Assembly (NCBI GenBank): GCA_023205875.1
Contig: CP060757.1
Span: 744,001 to 808,000 of the forward strand
Direction: 5' to 3'
Source of the DNA: Chloropicon primus
Lineage: Eukaryota > Chlorophyta > Chloropicophyceae > Chloropicales > Chloropicaceae
DNA length: 64,000 bases
In this document: positions 46,832 through 55,757 of the stretch, piece after piece
Numbering within the stretch: position 1 is the stretch's first letter
Layout of the letters: every line of letters starts with the position of its first letter
Program-made: the position numbers and the translations under genes
The notes under the pieces: model-generated
What the model was told of the DNA's origin: nothing
Seen by the model: only the letters and a program-made list of their open reading frames with translations
Databases searched by the model: none

Positions 46832-47773
46832 TTAATGGTCAAGGCTCTGCAAGACCATCGTCCTCTTGTGGTATAGCTCCCTTCTCTTACAAAACTCCTC
46901 GAGGAAAGCCTCCACAGAGATCTTCTTGTCCACGAGTTGCTGGCTCAGCTCTTCACTCTCCTCGTCCGCTTTCGTGGCGGCCTCCGAGAGCTTCTCCTTA
47001 AGCGTATTGACGTTGATGCTCGACAGGATGCTGTTGTGCTCCTTCGCGAGGGCTTCGTACTTGTTCTTCACCTCCAGCACTTCGGTCGAACGAATGATGG
47101 CTATCTGGTTCTTCACGTCCGCAATCTGGTTCTGCTTCTCCAAGCTCGACTCCGCCACGGCTTGGTTCTTCAGCACGAGCTCCCTGATCGACAACCCCAT
47201 GTTGTTCAGCTGCTTCATGCCCGCCATGTATTGCGCGTAGGCCTCCTTGTCCGTGAGCAGCTCCAGGAGCTTCTCCTCGGACAGCTTCGCTATCTCGCTC
47301 TTCACCTCCTCCAGGTTTATGTCGTGCGAGGGCACCGGAGCGGGGCTGCTGCTCCCTTGCTGCTGGTCCTTCTGGACTCCCGGAACCTCGGGCGGGCCGC
47401 TCTGGCGCGCGTACTGCCCCCCGGACGCCCCCAGACCCGCCTTCTCGAAGGATCCCAACAAGTGGCCAACGAGTTTCGCAAGCGCCTTCTCGTCGTGCTG
47501 ATAGTAAAACTTCTGGATGCTCTCGTGCCACACCTTTCCCTGCGGCTGAACCCAAGGGTGATCCAAGTTCGCAGGCGCAACCGCGACGTGGGGGACCACG
47601 CTCGGGTACTCCTTGGGCAGCACAAGGTTGAGGGTGAGTCCCGGAACGTTTCTGTTGTTCACGGGCACCCGTATCGTTCCCGCTTTCCGGTTCACGATAG
47701 TCGCCTGCGGATACTTCGTTATCAGCTCCGTCAGCTGCTCATTCACTCGTATCTCCACCACCTGGGAGAACAT
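46832..47773 (-). CDS. VPS37: ESCRT-I subunit VPS37A-like (UEV-like plus Mod(r))
   Basis: 313 residues from ATG 47773; an in-frame GTG nine bases upstream is ignored. The N-terminal ~105 residues resemble an inactive ubiquitin-conjugating (UEV) fold (LTLNLVLPKEYPSVVPHVAV; no catalytic Cys seen). A Pro/Gln linker leads into a C-terminal coiled-coil Mod(r) domain (LSEEKLLELLTDKEAYAQYM to FLEEFCKRRELYHKRTMV). Human VPS37A has exactly this layout. ESCRT-I sorts ubiquitylated cargo into multivesicular bodies. Confidence 0.83.
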   Translation of the reverse strand: MFSQVVEIRVNEQLTELITKYPQATIVNRKAGTIRVPVNNRNVPGLTLNLVLPKEYPSVVPHVAVAPANLDHPWVQPQGKVWHESIQKFYYQHDEKALAKLVGHLLGSFEKAGLGASGGQYARQSGPPEVPGVQKDQQQGSSSPAPVPSHDINLEEVKSEIAKLSEEKLLELLTDKEAYAQYMAGMKQLNNMGLSIRELVLKNQAVAESSLEKQNQIADVKNQIAIIRSTEVLEVKNKYEALAKEHNSILSSINVNTLKEKLSEAATKADEESEELSQQLVDKKISVEAFLEEFCKRRELYHKRTMVLQSLDH

Positions 47774-48005
47774 CCTTTCCACCTAAACTCTCCCTCTTCT
47801 CTCCCCTCCCCCTCGCTCGCGCTCGCGCTCTATTGCTCTTGCCTTTGTGGAGACGGCCCGCGGCTGGGAGAGATGGGGTAAAGGATGATGGGATGGAGGA
47901 GGAGGATAGGATAGGGAGGATGGCAAATCGAGCTGATGGGTGTCTCCCTTCGTCGAGCTTGCGTTACAGGTAATGATACAACGGACCAGCTTTTGCTTTC
48001 GGTGG

Positions 48006-48947
48006 TCAGGTTAGGGCTTTCATGGTTGCCATCGCGATCAGGGACCCGGCGGATATCATGAGGCCGTTGACGACGTCGTTGGTGAGGATGCTGGACTCCT
48101 GCTGCAGCGTAGCCCCGATCCAGCTCTCAAGGCCGGTGGCGAGGAACGCGGCGATCACGCAGACGCACGCACCCAGGGGGTTGACCTGGCCCAGCTTCCA
48201 GGAGAGCCCGGCGTACGCGGCGCTCGCCAGGAGCCCGGCCAGCGTCCCTTCGAGGCTCACGGCCCCGTCGGTCCCCCGAGGCACAGGCTTCAAGCTCGTG
48301 ATCAGTATTGTCGTCCTGCCGCAGGCCTTCCCGATCTCGCTCGCCACGGTGTCCGAGAGCTTGGTGGCGAGGCTCGCCACGAACCCAACCCGAAGAAGTC
48401 TGCACACCGCTTCATCCCCCGCGAACGCAAGGGCCAGGACTGCGCACACCGCTGCCGCGAAACCCGAGCCCCAGACGCTCGCGGGCGTCCTCTTCCCCTC
48501 GTTCCTCTCGAAGGTCCCCTCCTCCACCTTGACCTTCTTCCCGACCTTCGTGACCAGAGTCCCGAACACAAAGTACGCGCACACCAGAACGTATCCTCCC
48601 GCCTGGAAGCCTGCGAGGACGAGCGTCCCCAACATCCAGGAGTGCGCGATGGCGAGGTTGCTCAATCCGCTCCTCAGCGCCGGATACCCGAACAGGAACA
48701 CCGACGAGTTGGTCAGCAGCACCTGGCCAAGCGGGGGGAGAGCACCGCAGGTGGCCGAGCTGGGACGACGCCGATCCAATTCTTCCAGTTGTGGTGTCAC
48801 GTGCTTCCGCCTTTGGCGCGATTCGCGCCGCCGCGGGGTCAACCGCGACGTACGCCGCGTCCTCCCGGGAGCCTTGCGACGGCAACCCCGTGACTCCAAC
48901 CCCGCGGCGCGTCCCGCCGATGCCTGCGCCACCGGGGACGCAACCAT
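48006..48947 (-). CDS. VTE6: TMEM19/DUF92 protein, VTE6-like phytyl-phosphate kinase
   Basis: 313 residues from ATG 48947. A basic Arg-rich leader of about 60 residues is transit-peptide-like. The body is a multipass membrane protein with the DUF92 signatures. These include VFGTLVTKVGKKVKVEEGTFERNEGKRTPASVWGSG in part and SDTVASEIGKACGRTTILIT, then the GTDGAVSLEGTLAGLLAS loop and a final helical hairpin. Plant VTE6 phosphorylates phytyl phosphate from chlorophyll turnover for tocopherol and phylloquinone synthesis in the plastid envelope. Cytosolic TMEM19-like relatives exist, but the leader favours the plastid form. Confidence 0.85.
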   Translation of the reverse strand: MVASPVAQASAGRAAGLESRGCRRKAPGRTRRTSRLTPRRRESRQRRKHVTPQLEELDRRRPSSATCGALPPLGQVLLTNSSVFLFGYPALRSGLSNLAIAHSWMLGTLVLAGFQAGGYVLVCAYFVFGTLVTKVGKKVKVEEGTFERNEGKRTPASVWGSGFAAAVCAVLALAFAGDEAVCRLLRVGFVASLATKLSDTVASEIGKACGRTTILITSLKPVPRGTDGAVSLEGTLAGLLASAAYAGLSWKLGQVNPLGACVCVIAAFLATGLESWIGATLQQESSILTNDVVNGLMISAGSLIAMATMKALT

Positions 48948-49073
48948 CTCTGTCTCTCTCTCCGCTTCTCTTCGAGAGAGAGAGAAAAGTGGAAGGCGGA
49001 ATAATGGAAGGGCCTTGAAGAGGAGGACTCCGGTTGAAAACTTATTTAACTTTGGTCTGCCGTGTTGACGGAA

Positions 49074-49799
49074 TTAGAGCTCCCCGCAGTCGGCGATGAC
49101 CACGGGCTCGGCTGGCCTGTCCATGGCGCCCGTTTTGCTGCCCTCGATCGTCTGAACGATGTCAAAGCCCTCGATGACTTGACCGAAAACGGTGTGCCTT
49201 CCGTCCAGCCAAGGGGTGGGCACGGTGCAGATGAAGAACTGGGACCCGTTCGTGTTGGGTCCGGCGTTGGCCATGCTCAGCACACCTGGTCCGAGGTGCT
49301 TGAGGTTGAAGTTCTCGTCCGCAAAGGTGCGTCCGTAGATGCTCTTGCCTCCCGTTCCGTTTCCGGCTGTGAAGTCGCCTCCCTGGATCATGAAGTCCTT
49401 GATGACTCTGTGGAATCCGCAGCCCTTGTACCCGAATCCTGCCTCGCCCGTGCACAACTGGCGGAAGTTCTCGGCCGTCTTTGGGACATCGTTTCCGAAG
49501 AGCCCCATGACGATGCGTCCAGAGGGGACCCCGCCGATCTCAATGTCAAAGTAAACCTTCGAGGTGACGTCCGAGATGGTTCCCTCGCCTCCCGCGGCCG
49601 CGCAGAACAAGCGAGACGCCCTGGCCTGGGCCACGCCCTGCCTGCCCCTCACCACGCCCCCCAGGCTCGACACCCTCTGTCCCTGGAAGGTGCTCGCCTG
49701 CAACCTCCTCGCCAACTTTCCAGCACCGTACTTCCGCTGCGCCGCGGCGTACGTCGCCTTCGTCAGGCTCACCGTTCTCGCTCTCACCATCTGCATCAT
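49074..49799 (-). CDS. CYP: Cyclophilin-type peptidyl-prolyl isomerase, organellar
   Basis: 241 residues from ATG 49799. An N-terminal Ala/Arg/Gln-rich presequence of about 70 residues precedes a complete cyclophilin domain. It opens [21 protein letters not shown] and has the catalytic Arg in [43 protein letters not shown] and a closing [11 protein letters not shown] follow. The canonical tryptophan of the cyclosporin pocket is present in TPWLDG. The likely location is plastid or mitochondrion. The 126-bp gap to the downstream VTE6 start on the same strand is short. Confidence 0.92.
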   Translation of the reverse strand: MMQMVRARTVSLTKATYAAAQRKYGAGKLARRLQASTFQGQRVSSLGGVVRGRQGVAQARASRLFCAAAGGEGTISDVTSKVYFDIEIGGVPSGRIVMGLFGNDVPKTAENFRQLCTGEAGFGYKGCGFHRVIKDFMIQGGDFTAGNGTGGKSIYGRTFADENFNLKHLGPGVLSMANAGPNTNGSQFFICTVPTPWLDGRHTVFGQVIEGFDIVQTIEGSKTGAMDRPAEPVVIADCGEL

Positions 49800-50039
49800 T
49801 CACCTGCACACAACACGCTCCCTCAACAACACACTCCAAAACAAACAACACCTCTCTCTCTCTCTCTCTGCGCAGCCACAAAAAACACGATAACGACGAC
49901 GATAAGCTTTGGCTTCGGCTTGCTCATGCATTGAGGGAGGTTGATACGTTTTGGCACGGGACCGAGTGTGGAGGGTTTTTTATTCATTGGTGTAAGCTTA
50001 TACGGTAGGAAGGCTGGGTACGCTTGGTGGTGGGCCTCG

Positions 50040-50534
50040 ATGGTCGTGTACTTGCTGAAAGTGAGATGCGAGCTTGAGAATGTGACCACCTTCAAGCCGC
50101 CCAAGGGGATGTGCTACTGCCTGGACCTCCAGCAGTCGGATGGGGACGAGGTCAGGGAGAAGGTGGTGGTCGATCCTGGCGAATTGGTTCCGATGAAGGG
50201 AGGCCGGGGTGAGGCGAACCTGACGCTCACTTTTGGCTCGAAGAAGGAGGCGTCCGTCTCGTTTTTGGATGGTCTGAAGGGCGAGGCCGCTGCCAGACCT
50301 TACATGGAAGAGGACAACGGCCAGTTCGTGACTTTTGCCGCGTTCGAGTGCCGCAACTGCGTTCCGACCAAGTGGCACCAGCTCAGCGAGCTCAGTTGCG
50401 AGAGCACAGAGGGCAAGAAGTTCGATGAGGTCGACTTGAGCGAGGACGACTGGTGCGATTACGACGACGAGAACGACCTCTCCGTCTCCATCTCTAACCT
50501 TGAGAGCACGTTCGAGGTTCACAGGGGAAAGTAA
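50040..50534 (+). CDS. CZIB/UPF0587 (DUF866) family protein lacking the zinc-binding CXXC motifs
   Basis: 164 residues from ATG 50040 (MVVYLLKVRCELENVTTF). The whole length follows DUF866: the LENVT opening, the MKGGRGEANL turn, YMEEDNGQFVTFAAFECR and the closing DLSEDDWCDYDDEN. Human CZIB binds zinc through two CXXC pairs. Here the first pair position reads QQSDGDE and the second TFGSKKEAS, so neither pair is present. A structural role without zinc, or a changed metal site, is inferred. It is divergent from the cyclophilin gene. Confidence 0.82.
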   Translation: MVVYLLKVRCELENVTTFKPPKGMCYCLDLQQSDGDEVREKVVVDPGELVPMKGGRGEANLTLTFGSKKEASVSFLDGLKGEAAARPYMEEDNGQFVTFAAFECRNCVPTKWHQLSELSCESTEGKKFDEVDLSEDDWCDYDDENDLSVSISNLESTFEVHRGK

Positions 50535-50583
50535 AAGGCTATTGCTGTCTCGTAGTGTACACGTTATTATTACTTTTCGCGAA

Positions 50584-52158
50584 TCATTCCGCGATTGGTT
50601 CCGCTTTCACTGGGTCGTTGCCAGGCAGCCAGAGGGACAATTTGGAGCTCCCTGTGGCAAACAGAGCGTGACGCGGGGACCACTTCAAGCAGCTTGGGAT
50701 GTCCACCCCGCCCCCCTTGAGCTTTCCAACTTCCCGGCCATCGTCTAAGCTCCATACGGCCACGCTCCCGATTCCACAGCCACTGGAAACACACAAGAAT
50801 TAACGGAGTTAGTGTCGGCCGCAGCGGCGCGCTGAAGAGGAAACAGGCAGGAAATCAAGTTTTTGCTCACCTCAAGAGGTACTTGTCGTCCGAAGTGAAG
50901 TCAAACTCGACGTTGTCCGTTGCAATGCCAGTTTCGAACGTGTACAAGCTTCGTTGCGTCGCCTTGTTCTCCTTGACATTCTTGACGGTGTTCACGTCGA
51001 TTCTGTACACCAGTATTTTCCCCTGAATCGAGACAGCCACGAGGTCTCCCTTGTTGCTCATCTTCAAGCACGATATCGGTGGCCTCAGGAGCCCAATGGA
51101 TTCGCTGTGGATGGTGTGAAAGGGGCCGCCATCCATTTTCTGCGCGCTGTACAGATATATACTCCCCCCCTCCGTGCCAACGGCTATTACGTTCTCGTCC
51201 CTGTCCAATGCCACTCGAGGTTTCAGGCAATCGAGCTTCGTTTCGCCTGACTTCAGGTCGAGGCTCCCTTGCTCTGCTTCTGCTCTGAGATCCCACCTCT
51301 TCACCGTCCTGTCCAGGGAGCACGAAAAGAAAGCGTCGCTCACTTTGGACATCTCGATGCCAAGGACCTTCTCGGTGTGGCCCTGGAAGTACCTTATGTA
51401 GGCATTGTCGTGCAGAGAGTGGTACCGGATGGCGTGGTTCTCCGACGCTTTCTTAGTGCTATCCTCGCGGGTGCTCGCGTAAAGTATTGCCATGAGGTGG
51501 TGGGTGAAGCGAGCGGAAGACACCCCGTGCTTCCCGCTGTAGTAGGTCCTCTCGTGCAAACCCTGAACAAGTCATTCGCGTCAGTGCCCACCGCCAAAGG
51601 CAAAAGCTCCCAGCCGGAACTCCTCCACAGGAAGGAACTCCTTCGCTCGCCCAATGCTCGAGTCGTGTTTTGCTCCGTCTCAATTCACTTACCTTGTCAA
51701 TGTTGTAGAGCCTGATTCCCGCGTCCGCGTCCGTAATGGATACCAACAGCGGCTCAGAGTTGTGGTAGTCCAACGATGTGACCTGTTCACGTCGACAAGG
51801 AATCCGTCAGTCACTGCCGTTGTGCCGATGTCCCTCGACGCTCAACCTTCAGAGGGTGGCGCCGAGTTGTTCCTCGAGATCTACAAGTGGGGGCGAGCAC
51901 ACAGAAGGGGAGCAACCCCGAGTGGGCTCGCCCCTAGTCTTTCTCGCCGTGCAGCCTGGCAAGGAATGTGCGGCCGCGTCGCCCAAGAAGAGAACTTGCG
52001 AGATCGTGACGTACCTTGGGTTGCTCCTTGGTCTGCTCCTTCTGGTCGGGGGCCTGCCCCCCGAAGTCAGGAGGTCCGAAAACACGCCCCTCTTGGAACG
52101 TCTGCAGCAAGCCGTCGGAGATTTCGATCTCCCCGACGCCACCGTCTCCCGTCGCCAT
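50584..52158 (-). CDS. WDR82: WDR82/Swd2-like WD40 protein
   Basis: complement(join(50584..50782, 50871..51562, 51693..51782, 52015..52158)), 374 residues; all introns GT-AG with closing phases (0, 0, 2). The N-terminus is variable. WD units include LVSITDADAGIRLYNIDKG and then the Swd2-like HAIRYHSLHDNAYIRYFQGHTEKVLGIEM with CSLDRTVKRWDLR. Further units are VIAVGTEGGSIYLYSA and a last blade with GIGSVAVWSLDDGREV. Swd2/WDR82 works in the Set1/COMPASS H3K4 methyltransferase and in termination/phosphatase complexes. The linker in exon 1 (48 residues) is unusually Gln/Lys-rich. Confidence 0.85.
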
Positions 52159-52365
52159 CGCTTCGCCTGGCCCTGCCGTTCTCCGTCTGAACTCTGAACT
52201 CTGAGCTCCACCTCCCTCTTCCTCGAAGAGGGCTGCCAGATTGTGATGGATGGATGCGGAACCTCCTTTCCTTTCGACGCAGCAGCTGCTGGTTTTTTGG
52301 AGGGAAGCTTTGGGATAGTTGATGAGGAGCTCCTTGTTTGTGATAAGGAATGATATTATAATTAT

Positions 52366-55300
52366 TTATACATTCTGCTTCTCCCAATTATAACGAGGAG
52401 AGAAGTTTCTATGCCTCGAGCTCTTCGTGTAAAGGATGCCTCCAACACAAAGGAGGAGCAACACGAATCCAAAGACTTGGACTTGGACCAGACTGCCGTT
52501 TTTCGTATCTCTCGCTCCGACCCCAGTGATGGGTGTGTGTGCCGAGGTGTTGGGGGTTCCGTCGCCACGTGGGGTCACGGGATCCTCGCTGCTGGGTGAC
52601 AGCCCCAGACGACTAGAAATGGACGGACCACTTTGTGTGAGCCGCTTCTTGGCCCAGTCAATCCATTTCATCATGAGGTTGCTCCTCTCTCTGACCATGG
52701 CTGACCTGTCAGGCTGGTGACTCAAGGGGGCATTGCGGAAGCACTGCAGTGGCTTCGAAAGCAGCTTCATGCTCTCGCTATCAAGGTTCTCATGCTCATC
52801 CGGGATCGCGAACTCGTACATACCAATGTTCCCTCTGAAATACGCTGGACGATCGCCCGCGAAATTGTCAAAGTCAAAGTTGTATTCTCCCTCGTGGAAC
52901 GATCCCTCTTCGATCCAGGTGGGGGTCTCCCCCTCTGACGCATACTTGACAAAATCAGTGAAAACACCCTTCATCTTTTTGATTCCCGTTTTGGCGTGGC
53001 TGATGTCCTTGTCAAAACTGCTGGAATCGCTGAAAATCACAAGGTTTCCCTCTCCCACCTTGGTCATACCCAAAACAGGAGCCTTGTCGGCCTTCTTGTT
53101 GTGTGGTTCTATCTCGAAGATGACGCTGTTTGGAGGCATTCTCCCTATCATGGCACCGTCATAAACCCCAAGTTGCTTGTCAGGGCCCAGCCGCAAATGA
53201 CCGTTCGCTGTAGCGTTAGAAAAAGCAACTTCGAAATTGGAGAGGAGCCTGTTCAATGCAGGGACATTGCACCCGCCCATCGCAGGGTGCATGGTCGCCC
53301 GATAATTGTCATTCCACAAGGTGTACTTGTCAATCATGTGACGGTCGTACCAATCGGCGAGAACGAGAAGTCCCATGCCCTCTTTGGTCACGTCAGTGTA
53401 CAGTTTGTCGATTTCTTCTTGGTCGAACTCCATTTCTGGATCTATGACTACAAGAAGGCCGTACTGAGATGCGTCAAAGCAAGTCATCGACGAGCTGAGA
53501 ACCTCCACAAAGTAACCATTTGCAACCAGTTCGTTGAAAACGTTGAAATAGTTTGTGTGTGGGTGGTCCCCTTGGAAGTCGTACGTATGCGTCTCATGGG
53601 CCGCGTCCTTTGGGATGTAAGCATATGGATACTGAAGGCTGTGGTAGTCATCCCACAGAACGCGCTTGCTCCTTGGTGGAGTTGGCTCAACACGCAACTT
53701 AATGTCGATTCTAACCTCCTGCTCCCGCTTTGTCCCCCTCTTCTCGCCTGGGAACGGGGGAGACGACACATTGAATGTAATGCTGCCTTCCGCAATACCA
53801 GAGCTGTGGGCAGCTGCATCCTCGACATGCATGTAGACCCCAAGGTACCCGGACCAAGGCCAAAGGACGTTGCTGTAGTCAAACTGAAACCTGACTTGGT
53901 TCCCAAGCTTGTTCCTCGGGTTCCATCGTGGCGGATCAGTGAAATAGCCCGTGACGCCCATCCCGTTCATGATCGTGAAATTGAGCATGAGCGGCATGGA
54001 TTTGGCGTACACCGGCTGGGCGGAGTGAGGCCAGAAGAAGCCCGAGTCCTCCTTGGACGTGAGGTCGATGTAAGATGGGAAGACGGTCACTCGTGGCTCG
54101 TAGGCCTTGGCCACTTCGACTGATTTCAACATATTCAGAGCGCCAGGCCCTTGGTCGTACATTGAGAAATGGTCGAGACGGTCTGCACCCTCTATCAGCA
54201 TCTGCTTCAGGGACATAGGTGTCACCTTCCTGTACCTCTCCTCCTCAGGAATCGCGGAGGCGCAAAGCGCCGCTGCACTTAGAGCCACAGGGGATGCCGT
54301 GCTCGTTCCCATGATCTTCGAGCAACCCTCTTGATTGTTCAGTGCCATCACCATATCTGCGTAGGCCAAGATACCTGGCGTCACGCGTCCATACCCGTAG
54401 GGCTTCTCCTGCAGGGACATCCCCCTCGACTGATAGTCGCTGATCATGAAATTGAAGTTGTGAGAACCCACACCAATGATGTAGATTTCATCGGCAGGCG
54501 AGTTCGTCGTCCCCCTGAGGGGCCCCATGTTTCCCATAGCCGCAAACACTGCCACGCCATTCGCCACAAGCTCCCGAAACTTCTCCACAAACGGGTGGTC
54601 CAAAAAATCTGGCCCACCAATGGACACGTTGACCATGTGGACTTTCATCAGCAGCGCAAAGTTTATGGCGTCGAGGTACCACGAGCTAAAGGACTCGGTA
54701 ATGTCGGTGAACACTTTGAATGTGTAAATATCCACGTCCGGCGCGGCGCTGGAGCACTCTGGGTGGATCGAAGCAATAGACCCCGCTGAGGCTGTTCCGT
54801 GGCCATTTCCGTCCGTCCTGACCGGTTGAAACGTCCAGTTACTCCGCCACTTGATGTTTCGGATGTATCGCGTCTTCTCTGCTGGGTTCAGACCCGTGTC
54901 GAACACTCCGACCCTGATTCCTTTGCCCGTGTACCCTTGGTTCCATATGAGCTCTGGCTGGTACTGGGAGTTCGTTTGGTGCTCCACGCGCTCCCTCCCA
55001 GGGTCGAAGTACAGCCTTTCCTTGTACGCAGTGCTGTACGGGGCATCCATGCTGTCCAAGTCATCTTGGACGGCGTCCTTATAAGTCGAATCCACGGCAC
55101 TGGGGCCGGGCCTCGCTTGCAGGTCCCTGACACTCGAGTCCGGGAACACCCCCTTCACGCCCCTTAGACCCCTTATGGCCTCAACCAGGCCATCCTTCTT
55201 CCCGTCGCTCGGCACGGTGATGACCCCAAAGTCCGTGGTGTACTTCGAAGCCTCATTCTGGCGGTCTCTCCAGGCCCACGCCTTGTCCACGGGAAGGTGC

Positions 55301-55599
55301 TTCTCCAGACTCAGCTTGTGCTCGTCCGCGAACTTGTACTCGTCAAAGGTCACCACAAAGCTCTCGTCGGTGGCATTTCCCCTCGCGTCCGATGCGCTCG
55401 TCGTCTCCGCGGTGAAGTCGTAGACTTTGCTCTCCTCCTCCTCGATTTTAACGCACTCGTACTGCCCGTGCTCCTCCGCCAGTTGAAACAAAAGTCCCTT
55501 CTCGTCACACGTCGTCGCATCTTTCAGGCCTTGCGCACAGTTCCACCACGATATCGACACCAGCAAAGCCAAGAACACCACTCCCTTCGCCATCTTCAT
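52366..55599 (-). CDS. S1P: Site-1 protease (subtilisin/kexin isozyme 1, SKI-1)
   Basis: 1077 residues, single exon, from ATG 55599 with signal peptide (about 1-24). The subtilase triad is Asp234 (GVFDTGLNP), His267 (NGHGTASAG) and Ser433 (GTSTASPVA). A pro-domain precedes it. A long C-terminal region is characteristic of S1P (about 480-1000). One transmembrane helix lies near the end (about 1048-1065, FGFVLLLLCVGGIL), followed by a short basic tail. S1P is the Golgi protease that cleaves luminal domains of SREBP/ATF6 or plant bZIP17/28 factors before site-2 cleavage. No site-2 protease is in the window. Confidence 0.93.
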   Translation of the reverse strand: MKMAKGVVFLALLVSISWWNCAQGLKDATTCDEKGLLFQLAEEHGQYECVKIEEEESKVYDFTAETTSASDARGNATDESFVVTFDEYKFADEHKLSLEKHLPVDKAWAWRDRQNEASKYTTDFGVITVPSDGKKDGLVEAIRGLRGVKGVFPDSSVRDLQARPGPSAVDSTYKDAVQDDLDSMDAPYSTAYKERLYFDPGRERVEHQTNSQYQPELIWNQGYTGKGIRVGVFDTGLNPAEKTRYIRNIKWRSNWTFQPVRTDGNGHGTASAGSIASIHPECSSAAPDVDIYTFKVFTDITESFSSWYLDAINFALLMKVHMVNVSIGGPDFLDHPFVEKFRELVANGVAVFAAMGNMGPLRGTTNSPADEIYIIGVGSHNFNFMISDYQSRGMSLQEKPYGYGRVTPGILAYADMVMALNNQEGCSKIMGTSTASPVALSAAALCASAIPEEERYRKVTPMSLKQMLIEGADRLDHFSMYDQGPGALNMLKSVEVAKAYEPRVTVFPSYIDLTSKEDSGFFWPHSAQPVYAKSMPLMLNFTIMNGMGVTGYFTDPPRWNPRNKLGNQVRFQFDYSNVLWPWSGYLGVYMHVEDAAAHSSGIAEGSITFNVSSPPFPGEKRGTKREQEVRIDIKLRVEPTPPRSKRVLWDDYHSLQYPYAYIPKDAAHETHTYDFQGDHPHTNYFNVFNELVANGYFVEVLSSSMTCFDASQYGLLVVIDPEMEFDQEEIDKLYTDVTKEGMGLLVLADWYDRHMIDKYTLWNDNYRATMHPAMGGCNVPALNRLLSNFEVAFSNATANGHLRLGPDKQLGVYDGAMIGRMPPNSVIFEIEPHNKKADKAPVLGMTKVGEGNLVIFSDSSSFDKDISHAKTGIKKMKGVFTDFVKYASEGETPTWIEEGSFHEGEYNFDFDNFAGDRPAYFRGNIGMYEFAIPDEHENLDSESMKLLSKPLQCFRNAPLSHQPDRSAMVRERSNLMMKWIDWAKKRLTQSGPSISSRLGLSPSSEDPVTPRGDGTPNTSAHTPITGVGARDTKNGSLVQVQVFGFVLLLLCVGGILYTKSSRHRNFSPRYNWEKQNV

Positions 55600-55757
55600 C
55601 TCCCAAGTCCCTACCTTTCCTTCACCCTCCCCTCCCCCAAGCCCCTTCCCTCACCACGAAACCCTCTCTCCTCCACCTCCACTGCCGTTCCGACGCCACC
55701 GTCTTCGTCTTCGTCTGGGGCACGAGGGCGGAAGTCGAGGGGGGACAGAGGAGAGGG

